Part shown: positions 30,471 to 40,794 of the stretch, one piece after another | Position numbering within the stretch: the stretch's first letter is position 1 | Layout: each line of letters opens with the position of its first letter | From: Anodontia alba | Lineage: Eukaryota; Mollusca; Bivalvia; Lucinida; Lucinidae | Assembly (NCBI GenBank): GCA_964016985.1 | Contig: OZ024833.1 | Location: 60,277,463 to 60,341,462, forward strand | DNA: 64,000 nucleotides | Reading direction: 5' to 3' | Translations under genes and position numbers: made by a program | Notes under the pieces: model-generated | Told to the model about the DNA's origin: nothing | The model's input: only the letters and a program-made list of their open reading frames with translations | Databases searched by the model: none

Positions 30471-30856
30471 ACAGATTCTATCTGTCATTCTTTGTTGCCA
30501 CGCACGGTTTTAGAGAAAGTGACTTTGACTACTATTCAATTTCGTATTCATCCGCGCACAAAAGTAGACCCAATGTTTCAATGTGTGTATATTAGTACGC
30601 CATTGAAGAGCTGTCCATACAAAAGTAGTGCAACTTGTGCGTGATCTATGGTGAGAGTTGCTGAGAAAACCCACCTTAATATATGTGCGAACAACAAAGG
30701 CGCAGATCAGCCTGCGAGTCCGAGCAGGCTGATCAGCGTCTTTGTTGTTCGCTGTAGCTCATGTTTTTTTTTTTTTCGACAAAGAAGCGTCTCACATACT
30801 TAAATGGAGAACAGAATGATACCTGGAATTTATTAGTTCTCATAGAATCTGTCATT
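30467..30856. mobile_element. X: ~390-bp element with perfect 14-bp TIRs
   Basis: AATGACAGATTCTA (30,467-30,480) and its perfect complement (30,843-30,856), inside the A right half. Contains a strong inner palindrome at 30,687-30,752: GCGAACAACAAAGGCGCAGA, TCAGCCTGC, loop GAGTCC, and the complement. This is a relative of the CAGATCAG core. Relatively GC-rich; non-coding. Confidence 0.6.
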
Positions 30857-30956
30857 TCAGGGCTATTCAGCCCTTTGATTAGTCACTGGAGCCAGTCCAG
30901 GGCTACTAATACTTCTTGAAGAAGGAAAAGGCAAACTGAAACTTTCCTTTTTTAGG

Positions 30957-31122
30957 TTAGCCCTTAAAGCGCCAGTCACACATATTGTCATCTGCTTTGT
31001 CATCTGCTTGTGATTTTAAAAGTCATTTTTGCAAACAGTGTAGACCCAGATCAGACTGCTCCTTTAGGACATAAAAAGACTACATTTTCAGATGCAGTTT
31101 TTCTTGGCGCTTTAAGGGTTAG
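30957..31122 (+). mobile_element. H-family MITE with TTAG flanks
   Basis: TTAG (30,957-30,960; 31,119-31,122) flanks CCCTTAAAGCGCCAGTC...CTTGGCGCTTTAAGGG. The terminal ~13 bp equal the G family, but the interior has GCAAACAGTGTAGACCCAGATCAG instead of the G core: same ends, different core. Confidence 0.75.
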
Positions 31123-31127
31123 ACATT

Positions 31128-31240
31128 TTATACAAATTGTTGCTTTATGGGAAGTTGGGGGTGGTTGGGTGAGGCAAAAGTGTTGTGGGGCATCCAACTG
31201 ATATTAGCTTATAGTTGGGTAAGGCCTGCTATCCTTGCAG
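31128..31240 (+). repeat. dispersed repeat shared with 60,850-60,962
   Basis: GGTGGTTGGGTGAGGCAAAA and AGTTGGGTAAGGCCTGCTATCC correspond on the opposite strand to the insert inside the SINE at 60,607. Unknown family, about 110 bp. Confidence 0.55.
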
Positions 31241-31305
31241 TTAGACCAAGACCACACTGAAAATCTGGGTCTCATAGCTTCAGATAAGCTGGGGTATCAG
31301 ATAAA

Positions 31306-31460
31306 TATTTTTCTTATTTCTCCACAAAAACATATGTTGTGGGTACTTATTAGAAGCACCTCACATTTGTTTTCAGTGAGAAGTTAGAAATTACCACATC
31401 CGATCTTTTTACACACAGTGCACTTAGATTTTTCAAAATTACTGGGAAAACCTTTTAGTA
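31306..31460. mobile_element. C half palindrome and D-type terminal fragment
   Basis: ACATATGTTGTGGGTACTTA with AGAAGCACCTC (no right arm), then ACAGTGCACTTAGATTTTTC and AAAATTACTGGGAAAAC, the D left-end text. Confidence 0.5.
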
Positions 31461-31533
31461 AACTAGAAAAATGTCAATGGGACATGGATGCTCCTGCCCG
31501 GTGCCCTTTGTTTCACACAATGCTTAAATTACA

Positions 31534-31751
31534 GGGCCCAGTTGTTCAAAGCATCATTAGCTTAACACGCTCGTTAGTGGTCAAAATGTTAACTGTTCTA
31601 GTAAGTGCAATATCTAATTCACAAGTATTTTTGCTGAAAAAATGTGATAAGCTTTTTTCAGCAAAAATATTAGCATATATGCCTTATTTAATGAACAAAG
31701 TTTTAACAATACATCAATTAACGACATCGTTTGTTTCGAACAACTGGGCCA
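31534..31751. mobile_element. P-family MITE
   Basis: GGGCCCAGTTGTTCAAAGC...CGAACAACTGGGCC ends; interior GCTTAACACGCTCGTTAGTG and CAGCAAAAATATTAGCATAT; inner palindrome TTTTGCTGAAAAAATGTGAT/TTTTTTCAGCAAAA. Second copy 34,005-34,249 and a TIR-only derivative at 38,816. Confidence 0.75.
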
Positions 31752-31884
31752 AGGCCAAGAGTGGTGGGCCAGGGAGATTATACAAACACATAATAGAGAT
31801 CTTGTAGGTAAGACAATAGAATCCATCACTGATGTTCAAATGGGGATGGGAAAATCCCAACCTCAGGGTCCAACCTTCTAGTGG

Positions 31885-33053
31885 GAAATGAGGCTGTGAA
31901 GTTTCATGAATATATTCCATATGGTTTAGGAATGAGCCATATACTAAGAAAGCATTACATTACATGGATTTTAGGCAAGGGAGTTTATTCAAAAACTGAA
32001 TTAGCTAGAGTTCTTCCTTCTTCCCGACACATCATCTCAATATGATTTAGCCGTCTGTGAAGTGTCATGAATATATTCCATGTGGTTTTGGTGTTACGAG
32101 CAGGACATGAAGAAAGCATCTACCCTACATGGGTCTTTGGCAAGGGGTGTTAATTCAAAAACAAAGTTACCTAGAGTTGTTTTCCTTGTTTGCGACACAT
32201 CGTCTTGATATGATTAAGCCATCTGGGAAGTTTCAAGAATATATTCAATACTGTTAAGGAGTTATAAGCCAGACATGAATTATCAGAATTACACTATATG
32301 GGTTTTAGGCAAGGGGGCATAATTCCAAAACCAAAGTGGCCAGAATTCTCTTCATTGTTCATGACACATCGTCTTGATATGATTAAGTCATCTTTGAAGT
32401 CTCAAGAATATATTCCATACAGTTTAGGAGTTATGGCCCAGACATAATTTTTTTTTAGCATGCAGGCATGTACAGACGGACAGGGGTGAAGAGTTATGGC
32501 CCAGAAACTGAATTAGCCAGAGTTGTCTTCCTTTATCGCGGCACTCATCTCAATATAATTTAGCCTTCTGTGAAGTTCCATGAATATATTCTATACTGTT
32601 TAGAAATTATGGGCCGGACATGAATTTTCAGCATTATGTAATAGTAAATAGGTTTTAGGCAAGCAGAGATAATTCCAAAACCAAAGTAGCCAGATTTCTC
32701 ATCATTGTTTGTGACACATTGTCTCGATATGATTAAATCATCTGTGAAGTTATATGAATATATTCCATAGGGTTCAGGAGTTATGGCCTGGACACAAATT
32801 TTCTATCACGCACATAAGTGCCATGAACAGACAGACAGGGGTAAAGAGTTATGGCCCAGAAATGGAAAGAAACCAAATCAGCCAGAGTTGTCTTCCTTAT
32901 TCAAGGTACATCGTCTTGATATGATTTAGTCATCTGTAAAGTTTCATGAATATATTCCATATGGTTTAGGAGTCAGGAGCCCGGAAGGAATGCATAGACG
33001 GACAGGGGTAAAACTTAATGCCCTTCCACCATTCTTTGAATGGAGGGGGCATA
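31885..33053 (+). mobile_element. U element: ~170-bp tandem array with 3' hairpin
   Basis: About seven units with AATATATTCCATA, GGTTTAGGAGTTATGGCC, GGGTTTTAGGCAAGGGG, CCAGAGTTGTCTTCCTT and ACACATCGTCTTGATATGAT. The 3' end is GACAGGGGTAAAACTTAATGC, hairpin CCTTCCACCATTC-TTTG-AATGGAGGGGGC, CATAAAT. Same class as B, T and Y. The 5' boundary is uncertain (31,750-31,890). Confidence 0.65.
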
Positions 33054-33069
33054 AATATGCACCTAATAA

Positions 33070-33345
33070 GGGCACACTTTAAACAAAGAAAGATTAGCAG
33101 AGAACGTCATAAGAGGATTATTAATGATGCTTGTGCAATATTAGTTTCTGATTATCTTTATAAAAGCATATATTGTGGGTGTTCATTTGAATTGCCTTGA
33201 CTTGTTGCGGCAACTCAAATGAGTATCCACAACATATGCTTTTATAAAGAAGTAGATAAAATACATGGGCTGAAACCTGAAATCTACAAAATTGCTTGAC
33301 TGTGCATGTGGGTATGTGCAGTAATTAAGTCGAATACGGTATATC
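33070..33345 (+). mobile_element. D-family element
   Basis: AAGAAAGATTAGCAGAGAAC, TTTATAAAAGCATATATTGT, ATTTGAATTGCCTTGAC with its complement, and right end CTTGACTGTGCATGTGGGTA/GCAGTAATTAAGTCGAATAC. The outermost left end is not distinguishable. Confidence 0.65.
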
Positions 33346-33410
33346 TATATTTATACGCAGAAAAAAGCATCTTATCTGGATTTGGGGGTCTCTGCACTGT
33401 GCTTTACTAT

Positions 33411-33520
33411 ATTTACCCATTCCATATAAATCTATAGCGGGCCGTTATCGGCCCATCAGGGTACCTGATGGGCCGATAACGGCCCGCTATAGATTTATAT
33501 AGAATGCTAGGCGGGTAGTC
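33411..33520. repeat. 77-bp perfect palindrome (37-bp arms, 3-nt loop)
   Basis: 33,424-33,460 and 33,464-33,500 are exact complements around GTA. The arm contains AGCGGGCCGTTATCGGCCCA and is GC-rich at the tip, AT-rich at the base (ATATAAATC). Outer bases (ATTCC/GAATG, TACCC/GGGTAG) extend it imperfectly. Single copy in the window. Confidence 0.85.
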
Positions 33521-33559
33521 CATCGGGTAGTCCATCGTTTCCAATAATGCCTTACCATA

Positions 33560-33905
33560 CTTACACTAAAACTTGAGTATGTCCATTTTATTTCCTGTTG
33601 ATATGTCTAAATATCTGCTGAATGAGTGGCAAAATAATGTAGACCTGATCACATGCCATATTCTGTGGCATCTGATCTGAGTCTACACTACATTTGTATT
33701 TGCACAGGCCTGTGTGTCCCAATAATTAGGGTAAATATGATACATACTCTTTGTATTCAGGGAGACAGGCCTAACTAACAGTATAGACCCAGATCAGATG
33801 CCTCAGAATGCTAAGTCTGCTACACTGTCACTCATCCAGCATTTTTGACACATCAACAGTTAGTAAAATGGACTCACTCAAATATTAGGATGTGCATGGT
33901 AAGCA
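33560..33905. mobile_element. two abutting L-family copies, opposite orientation
   Basis: 33,560-33,740 is reversed (CATCTGATCTGAGTCTACAC, GTGTCCCAATAATTAGGGTA); 33,741-33,905 is forward (GTATTCAGGGAGACAGGCCT, TAGACCCAGATCAGATGCC, ATTAGGATGTGCATGG). Confidence 0.6.
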
Positions 33906-34004
33906 GTAGACTGGCTCCAGTCTTCAGTGACTAAATATTTATTCTTAATCTTGTTTGATACATCCACTAAAATAAAACCAAAAATGATATCATTATTATA
34001 AAAA

Positions 34005-34249
34005 GCCCAGTTGTGAAAAGCATTGTTAGCTTAATGAGCTCGTTAGTGGGTCAAAATATTAACAGTTCTAGTAAGTACAATACCAAATTTAAAGGTATTT
34101 TAGCTGAAAAATGTGAGTAGCTTTTGCAAATGCAAAAGCAACACATTTTTTTTTTTTCAGCAAAAATATTAGCATATATGCCATATTTAATGATCAAAGT
34201 TTTATCAATACGTTGACTAATGACATTGTTAGTTTTGAACAACTGGGCC
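34005..34249. mobile_element. P-family MITE
   Basis: GCCCAGTTGTGAAAAGC to TTTTGAACAACTGGGC; interior matches 31,534-31,751 in order, including TTAGTGGGTCAAAATATTAA and AGCATATATGCCATATTTAA. Confidence 0.75.
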
Positions 34250-34353
34250 CTAGTCACTATTAGATTTCACTACCAGAAGAGAAACTAGGAGAGAAAAAGA
34301 TAATTATCATATGATTCTGTAAGTACAGATAATGCATTTTAATGGAGTCTTGT

Positions 34354-34574
34354 TTAACCTATTGTAGACTGAATGAACTCTCCCACACTATATATTGGAA
34401 GCTTTAAATTTGATTTAAGGTATGTCATGTGATTTAGATATTCCTAAAGAAAAACGGTTTAATTATTTGCAAACAGTGGAGACCCTGATCAGATGCTGCA
34501 TTCTGCAGTGTCTGATCTCACTCTGCACTGTTTGCCAATTACCCTTTTAGGGTCTCCAGACTACAATGGGTTAA
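34354..34574. mobile_element. M-family TTAA-target MITE
   Basis: TTAACCTATTGTAGACTGAA to CTACAATGGGTTAA; core TTGCAAACAGTGGAGACCCT and CAGTGTCTGATCTCACTCTG. Without the internal duplication seen at 1,642-1,955. Confidence 0.85.
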
Positions 34575-34879
34575 TTCAATAGACTAATGCCAGTTCAGGT
34601 AAGCAGTCAAAATGTCCGAACATTTAGTGTAAATACAGTATTCCCTATACTGAAAGATCATTTTTTCTCTGACATGGACCGCTTATAAAAGAGGAAGTTT
34701 TACGAGTAGCTAAGTATCATTGGAGACTTTCTAAGAGATCAACAAATAGTCAGTCATATTAAGCATATTTTCGTTGTGTCATATCTGTTCCTTGGGGAAT
34801 GCTCTCAACTTTTTCATCAGCAATAACTACTTTCAACAATTGCAGCTAACTTAGTAATCTTGACCATCTGCTTTAGCTC

Positions 34880-35243
34880 AAGATTAGACAACTACGCAGA
34901 TAAATATTTTATTCCTCAACAAAAACATATGTTGAGGTTCTTCTAATGAGTACACACAAATTATGTTTTCTTGGAAAAATATCAATACTTTTTTATTAAA
35001 AAAAAAAGCAAACAACAAAAAAAAAACAAAGAAAATAGCATGCCATAATAACCCTAAGTATTGGGACAGATAGGCCTTTGCAAACAGTAGACCCAGATCA
35101 CGTGCCAAAGAACACTGCATATGATCAGGGTCTGCACTGTTTGCCATACATGCAGCAATGTTTTAGAATGGAATATTTCAAATTTTAGGATGAGTATGGT
35201 TAAGTAGATATCCTAGTGTCCTAATACTTAGGTAAATACAATA
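34880..35243. mobile_element. worn C copy followed by an L copy
   Basis: 34,905-34,985 has ACATATGTTGAGGTTCTTCT and AATGAGTACACACAAATTAT. 35,041-35,243 is L: AATAACCCTAAGTATTGGGA, GTAGACCCAGATCACGTGCC, GTGTCCTAATACTTAGG. 34,596-34,880 is unassigned. Confidence 0.6.
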
Positions 35244-35398
35244 TGATGAGTGTCAGCATTACCAGTATTTTCATACCAGAATGTCTGGGATATTGTGGGA
35301 ATCTTCACCAGTTCAGTCAAATCAGAAAATTGGCAGGCCTAAAAGGGCCCACCAGAAGAAGAACATCAAATACACTGGTTGTTTACAGTATTACCTTA

Positions 35399-35583
35399 TT
35401 AACCCTTGCCATGCTGAATAAATTAAGATGCCCATCCACTTCTAATTTTAAGCCGATCAGCTTATTTGAGCCAACTCACACAGATAATGACAAACAGTGC
35501 AGATCCAGAAAGAAGCCAACTGTTCTGGGACTACATTGTTTGCAAAGTCAGGGCATATCCTGGTTCAGCAGGACTAGAGTTAA
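35399..35583 (+). mobile_element. J-family TTAA-target MITE, short
   Basis: TTAA both sides; CCCTTGCCATGCTGAATAAA and GGTTCAGCAGGACTAGAG; the left core arm is mostly deleted (CAGATCCAGAAAGAAGCCAA). Confidence 0.75.
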
Positions 35584-35661
35584 GAATACATATTTATTTT
35601 ATCTATATTTCTACAAAATATTGTCTAAGATATAAAAAAGGTATCCCTGTTTAAATAATTT

Positions 35662-37125
35662 TACAGACTTATTAAGGAGTATTTGATGATAATTCTGGGA
35701 ATATGTACTCCAGTTCTCCATAAAAACCTGTCACTCTGACCTTTTGATTATAATATTTATAACTAGAGCTGGTGTTTGTAAAACACTATGCCCCAAACTG
35801 CCCGACTCAAACACTGCTTGACTCCAACACTGCTTGCCCATGACGGTTATAACAGTACAAATATACGAGATTTCAGTGTTATTTAATTAAAAGGGAAATA
35901 ACTCTAAAATGGGTGATAATTCAGATAAGAAAAAAATATAGGTCACCTATATTTTCATGAGGAATCCATATATGAAATTTCAAAACATAAATATAAATAA
36001 ATATGGGTAACCTATTTTTTCATGAGATATCCATATATGAAATTTCAAAACATTAGCATACATGGTTCTAAAGTTATGCTATGCAAAAGACAGCAACAAC
36101 ATTAAATGGCCAGAAATTGCAAAGGGCCATAACTCCAACAACATTTCATTTAGTTGGTTGAAAATTTAGTCAGGTGATCTCCTCCTCAGTCCTAATCAGT
36201 ATACCAAATATCAAGGCTGTATGTAGCTCAAATACTTTTTGAGATATCTTGCTAACAAGATTTAAATGATATTTTATTACAAGGGAAATAACTCTAAAAT
36301 GGGAGATAATTTGGATAAAAAAATATGGGTCACCTATTTTTTCATGAGGAATCCATATATGACATTTCAAAACAATAGCATACATAGTTCTAAACTTATG
36401 CTATGCACATGAAAGCAACAAATGGCCAAACATTGCAAAGGGCCATTTCCAACAAAATTTCATTAAATTGGTTGAAAATTTAATCAGGTGATCTCCTCCA
36501 CTGTCTCAATCAGTACACCAAATATAGAGGCTCTAGCTCAAATACTTTTTGAGATATCCTGCTAACCAGATTTCAATGTTATTTATCAAAAGGGAAATAA
36601 CTCTAAAATGGGAGATAATTCAGATAAGAAAAAAAATAAGGGAGTAGAATAGGGTGCCTTATACTACTTAAGGGTCACCTATTTTTTCATGAGGAATCCA
36701 TATATGAAATTTCAAAACATTAGCATACATGGTTCTAAAGTTATGCTATGCACAAGAAAGCGTGATGATAGAACGAATGAATGAACAAACAAACAAACGG
36801 ACAAGTCAGAGGCAATATGTCCCCAACTTTTTTCAAAGCTGGGGGCATAAATATATGGATATGGTGTAAACATGTATTACCTGTATAGGTGGGCAAATAC
36901 CTGTCTCGTGTGGAATGCATGATTTTCTAACTACCATGCCTAAATTTTACAGCGGAGGAATCTTGGGGAATAGGAAATATAAAGGTCAAAGTGACAGGTC
37001 AATTTGGTTGGTCTATACTCACTCTAATGAGTATCAACAACAAACATATATGTTTTTATGGAGAAATGAGAAAAAACTATCCTAGAATTATCATCAAATA
37101 CTACTCCTTAACAAGTCCTGTGAAT
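35662..37125. mobile_element. C-family element hosting F, which hosts Y
   Basis: C ends TTAAGGAGTATTTGATGATA (35,670) and TATCATCAAATACTACTCCTTAA (37,083) flank everything. F pieces CTGTCACTCTGACCTTTTGA (35,735) and AAAGGTCAAAGTGACAGGTC (about 36,980) flank Y. The C and F left arms are shortened. Confidence 0.65.
35762..36850 (+). mobile_element. Y element: ~310-bp tandem units with 3' hairpin
   Basis: Starts ACTAGAGCTGGTGTTTGTAA with ATGCCCCAAACTGCCCGAC; ends ATGTCCCCAACTTTTTTCAA with AGCTGGGGGCATAA, a hairpin. About three units carry AAGGGAAATAACTCTAAAAT, CATGAGGAATCCATATATGA, AAAGGGCCAT and TCAGGTGATCTCCTCC. Insertion point in F reads TTATAA^TATATGG with no clear duplication. An ACAAACAAACGGACAAG stretch precedes the end. 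Confidence 0.65.
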
Positions 37126-37958
37126 TGACATTCAAAAATTAAGCCAAGTGTAATCAATAAGTGTGTATGTGTGTGTGCAAGAACATGCCCATTTTGGGTC
37201 ATCAGCATCTCATATGTCTTCTGCAAGCTTAGATGAGGTGAAGATTCTTCACCCTATTTTTTTTAGCTAAAGGAGGGGAGCTATATTGTTTATACCAGAC
37301 TCATTCTTCACTCCATTTTTGACTCCAGCCTCCACTCCACCTCTCCACTCATCATTTTAGTACTTGCCCCAGATTTGTCAGGTTGGTCTGGACCTTTGCT
37401 GTCTGGATAGATGATATATTATAACAGGCATATTGTCAGGACACAGAATGTAAAATTTTTTACATATATACCTTAGTTACCCTGAGTATTGGTGCAAACA
37501 AGCCTGAGCAAACAGTGTAGACCCTGATCAGATTCTGTAGTGCAGCATCTGATCAGGGTCTACACTGTTTGCCACCCATCCAGCAGTTTTTAGACACAAT
37601 AGCAAGTAGTAAAATATACTTATTACTATATTTTCTAGTCCTTTGTGATCATTGAGGCCATTCCCAGACTTCTGAAAATTTATGTGATGGTCACTGACGA
37701 TCCCTAACCCTAAACTAGCTCCTAGACCTTGATGTCATGTTTTATTACTCCTTACTATAAGCTGATTCAAATTTATGTATGACAGCTTGTATAGCTAGCT
37801 GCTAATAGTTGGTCTCTGACATCAAGGATATCTCCAAGATTAGTTGCTGCTATCAAAGAGGTGAGGCAAAAAATAAGTAGGAGATGGCCCTTAGTTCATT
37901 AAAGTAAATTAATATAATTGACTGATGAAAATAATATTGATATCCATCTAGTAGCTAG
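37126..37958. other. mostly unassigned, with a truncated L copy at 37,484-37,625
   Basis: L: GTTACCCTGAGTATTGGTGC, GTGTAGACCCTGATCAGATT, GCATCTGATCAGGGTCTAC, CATCCAGCAGTTTTTAGACA. The remainder shows a GT-rich patch near 37,165 and no gene. Confidence 0.5.
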
Positions 37959-38340
37959 TCTACCCTAACCCTTAAACTGCCTATCACAACAACTGCCATC
38001 TGCTTGTGATTTTAAAAGTCATTTTTGCAAACAGTGTGGAGCCAGATCAGACTGCTCCTCTCGGAGCAGTCTGATCAGGGTCCACACTGTTTACTTTCTA
38101 CCCTAACCCTTAAACTGCCTATCACAACAACTGCCATCTGCTTGTGATTTTAAAAGTCATTTTTGCAAACAGTGTGGAGCCGGATCAGACTGCTCCTCTA
38201 GGAGCAGTCTGATCAGGGTCCACACTGTTTACTTGTATGCAAAAATAGGTTTGAAAAGTTTGCAAGAATATTCAGCAGACAACAGACATAAACAGACGAC
38301 ATTTTCAGATGCAGATTTTCTTGGCATTTTAAGGGTAAAG
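37959..38340 (+). mobile_element. H-family MITE with a perfect-phase 138-bp tandem duplication
   Basis: 37,959-38,096 and 38,097-38,234 are the same segment twice, about two differences in 138. Each includes the left end CTAACCCTTAAACTGCC and the whole palindrome CAAACAGTGTGGAGCC...GGTCCACACTGTTTAC. The right end GCAGATTTTCTTGGCATTTT occurs once. Duplication therefore happened after insertion. Confidence 0.8.
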
Positions 38341-38376
38341 ACCAAAACTAGCTTACTATCCCTGAAAATGTGAAAT

Positions 38377-38549
38377 TTAACCCTTAAAGCGCCAATCACA
38401 ACTGCAGCAGACGACATTTTTTTTTTTCATGAATCATCTGCTTGGCAGACAATTCACATGAAATGCCAAGACTTTTCTCTGAAAAAAAAAAAAAAAAAAT
38501 ATTTTGAATGTCATCTGCTACAAATTTTGCTTGGCGCTTTAAAGGTTAA
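38377..38549. mobile_element. G-family TTAA-target MITE
   Basis: TTAA at both ends; CCCTTAAAGCGCCAATCACA and CTTGGCGCTTTAAAGG; centre ATCTGCTTGGCAGACAATTC; poly-A run 38,485-38,500. Confidence 0.85.
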
Positions 38550-38649
38550 GCTTGTTTTCAGTTTTGTGATTTTGTTTATTGCTCACAAAGATCATTCCGT
38601 TTAGAATTTATTGTTAAAACTTTAGGACAAGTATGGTACCCAGTTAAGA

Positions 38650-38892
38650 TGATGGTCAGCTGTTTTACGTCCCTTTCAACATTATTTTAAGTTACATCAA
38701 AACAATGGAAGGATGATAATGAAAGGCTGTGTGCAATGAAACACCATACAGTCATGAGCTAAATTCCGCCTCTAGCAGGATTCAAACCCGGGACCTTGTA
38801 CTCCAAAGACCACAGACCAGTTGTTCAAAGCATTGTTAGCTTTGAACAACTGGGCCCAGAGTGCTAACCACTCAGCCACCAAGATGCTTCTG
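38650..38892 (-). mobile_element. SINE-2 with a TIR-only P insertion in its tRNA head
   Basis: Minus strand: GGTGGCTGAGTGGTTAGC (box A region), then CACTCTGGG, the P hairpin (38,816-38,854), GTGGTCTTTGGAGTACAAGG, GGGTTTGAATCC (box B), AGCTCATGACTGTATGGTGT, body, and tail GTAAAACAGCTGACCATC. GAGTGGTTAGC is the D-arm text of Ser/Leu-type tRNAs. Confidence 0.7.
38816..38854. mobile_element. 39-bp TIR-only derivative of P
   Basis: CCAGTTGTTCAAAGC-ATTGTTA-GCTTTGAACAACTGG: only the two P ends remain, joined by a 7-nt loop. Contrast the ~217-245-bp P copies. Confidence 0.7.
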
Positions 38893-39095
38893 GTAAGGAG
38901 AAGGTGTCTAGTTATTTAGATAAATACGGTAAAAGGCAAGACAAAACTTACCACTGAAAATGACGACTTTGCTCGTGGAATACATGAACACATCGGAACA
39001 TTAGCCATCTTCTTCGCACTTTTTGTAGATTATTACATCTCACAATCTTAACTGAATCCTCATTAAATAGTCACTTGTTTCAATCTTTACCACTC

Positions 39096-39266
39096 TACGG
39101 GCCAATTCAGCAGATGACATAGTGATGTTATTTTTCTTATTTTTCCCAGAAAATAAGCTCTGACATTTCAGGCAAAAAAATGTCAATGCCTATTTTCTGG
39201 GAAAAATAAGAAAAATATTTAAAATAGCATCTGCTGAAATTTTTACACAGCATGCTGAGTGTTTAA
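39096..39266. mobile_element. I-family MITE
   Basis: CAATTCAGCAGATGACATAG, CCCAGAAAATAAGCTCTGAC, CCTATTTTCTGGG, GCATCTGCTGAAATTTTTAC and CAGCATGCTGAGTG. Confidence 0.75.
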
Positions 39267-39378
39267 CTTATTCTGATATAGATATAATTTAGAGCTTATT
39301 AAACCAGAAAAATGTAGGGTTCAAAATATAATATTCCAAGCACGTCTATTGTTTTAACATGTCATCTCATAAGAATAA

Positions 39379-39640
39379 AACACTTCCTATCAATTGGACA
39401 TTACTTATGAATCCAAGTAGTTCATTTCATGTCTTCAAGATGATTGAGTGTTACAAATTGTGACACTGCTTTAATTCTAAAATACTAGCAGACAATGTTG
39501 TAAAAAAAAAAATATCACTTCCTATGATTCGGACACCACTTACGAATGAATCTAAGTAGTTCATTTCATGTCTTTGAGACTGCTGAGTGTTACAATTTAT
39601 GACACTGTTTTAACATTAATATTAGCTGATAACTATTAAG
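39379..39640 (+). repeat. ~137-bp direct repeat, two copies
   Basis: CACTTCCTATNATTNGGACA, GTAGTTCATTTCATGTCTT, TGAGTGTTACAA and GACACTG recur in order at about 39,379 and 39,515. Unknown family. Confidence 0.65.
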
Positions 39641-39699
39641 AATAGTTTATTTTTGTTGAAAGAAGAATATCACAAGTTTACCATCTGATTCCTAAGTAC

Positions 39700-40245
39700 T
39701 GTAGTTACCAGCAATATTCAGACACTGTAACTCTTTACCATACTTATTCCAGAAATTGAGCAAGCCATTGAACTACTGACTGAATGGCAAATAGTGCAGA
39801 CCCTGATCAGATGCCACATTCTGGTCTACACTATTTACTCAAACTTGTTTGTCAGAATATTTATGGTAAATACATGGTAAGACACTTTCTTCAGTATTAT
39901 TAATTATTTTTTCTTATTTTTCCATGATATAGTATGTTCTGGGTATGCATACAGGTAATTCAAGTCAGTACCCACTGTAAGTGTTTGTGGAAAACAAGAA
40001 AAACACTTTTCAAGATACAGTCCTCTATCTAGAAACATCCAAAAATTTCAAACACTTTATGCCATACTTTTTTTGTCTAAATTTTGTTGTTTTTCTCATG
40101 AATTTATTCCACAAAACGCAAACAGTGTAGACATGATCAGACTGTTACTTCAGGAGCTGTCTGATCTGGGTCTGCACTGCTTGCACATGCCATTTTATCA
40201 GACAAGTTAGAGTACAAAATTTTAGGACATTTACTATAAGCCTAA
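39700..40245. mobile_element. reversed L, worn C, and an isolated CAAACAGTG core
   Basis: 39,715-39,885: L (GTGCAGACCCTGATCAGATG, TTACTCAAACTTGTTTGTC). 39,900-40,010: C-like TATGTTCTGGGTATGCATAC and CAGTACCCACTGTAAGTG. 40,117-40,190: CGCAAACAGTGTAGACATGA, CTGATCTGGGTCTGCACTGC. Confidence 0.5.
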
Positions 40246-40305
40246 TTAGGAAATCACCATTTCGAAAGAATCAAAGTCCACAGAAGCTTTGTTAAGACAA
40301 AGGCA

Positions 40306-40520
40306 TTAACCCTTATCATGCTGGGTAAAAAATTCAGCAGATGGCAGTTTGAAATATTTTTGTTATTTTTGCCAGAAAATAATATTTGATATTTTATGCA
40401 AATTGTCTCCTAAGGAGACATAGATTTGCATGAAATGTCAAAGCCTATTTTAAGGAAAAATAATAAAAATATTTCAAAATGTTGTCAACTGAAATTTTTT
40501 ACCCAGCATGCAGAGCGGTA
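40306..40520. mobile_element. I-family TTAA-type MITE
   Basis: TTAACCCTTATCATGCTGGG and AAAAATTCAGCAGATGG; centre GTCTCCTAAGGAGACATAGA; right end TTTTTTACCCAGCATGCAGA. Confidence 0.8.
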
Positions 40521-40738
40521 ACTCTTTACCCACTAGTGGCAACTTTTGTCGTCTGCTGATAACCTTTGCAAACAGAATGGACCCAGATCAGGCACGACAA
40601 AATGTCGGGCCTGATCTGGATCCAATCTGTTTGTCTCTACTGGTATTCCTGACAGGTTTGTTTTGAAAAAGTTAATTTAAAAAAAAAAAAATCCACAGAC
40701 AAAAAGTATGCAAAATTACCCAGCATGCAAAGAGTTAA
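40517..40738 (-). mobile_element. K-family MITE, abutting the I copy
   Basis: TAACTCTTTACCCACTAGTG, TTTTGTCGTCTGCTGATAAC, core GATCAGGCACGACAAAATGTCGGGCCTGATC, then ACCCAGCATGCAAAGAGTTAA. Its end joins the right end of I, both in CAGCATGC-type sequence. Confidence 0.75.
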
Positions 40739-40794
40739 ATAACATAATATTATCCATAGTAGATGAACAAGGATAGCTCCAGATAAGACGTTAA

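Larger units (their letters stand above)
33907..34595. mobile_element. A' element with P and M nested inside
   Basis: TAGACTGGCTCCAGTCTTCA to ACTAATGCCAGTT. P interrupts at ATTATAAAA^CTAGTCACTA; M interrupts at TCTTGTTTAA. The 14,327-16,110 copy lacks M at the equivalent place (CATTGTTTAAATCAATAGAC). Confidence 0.7.
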
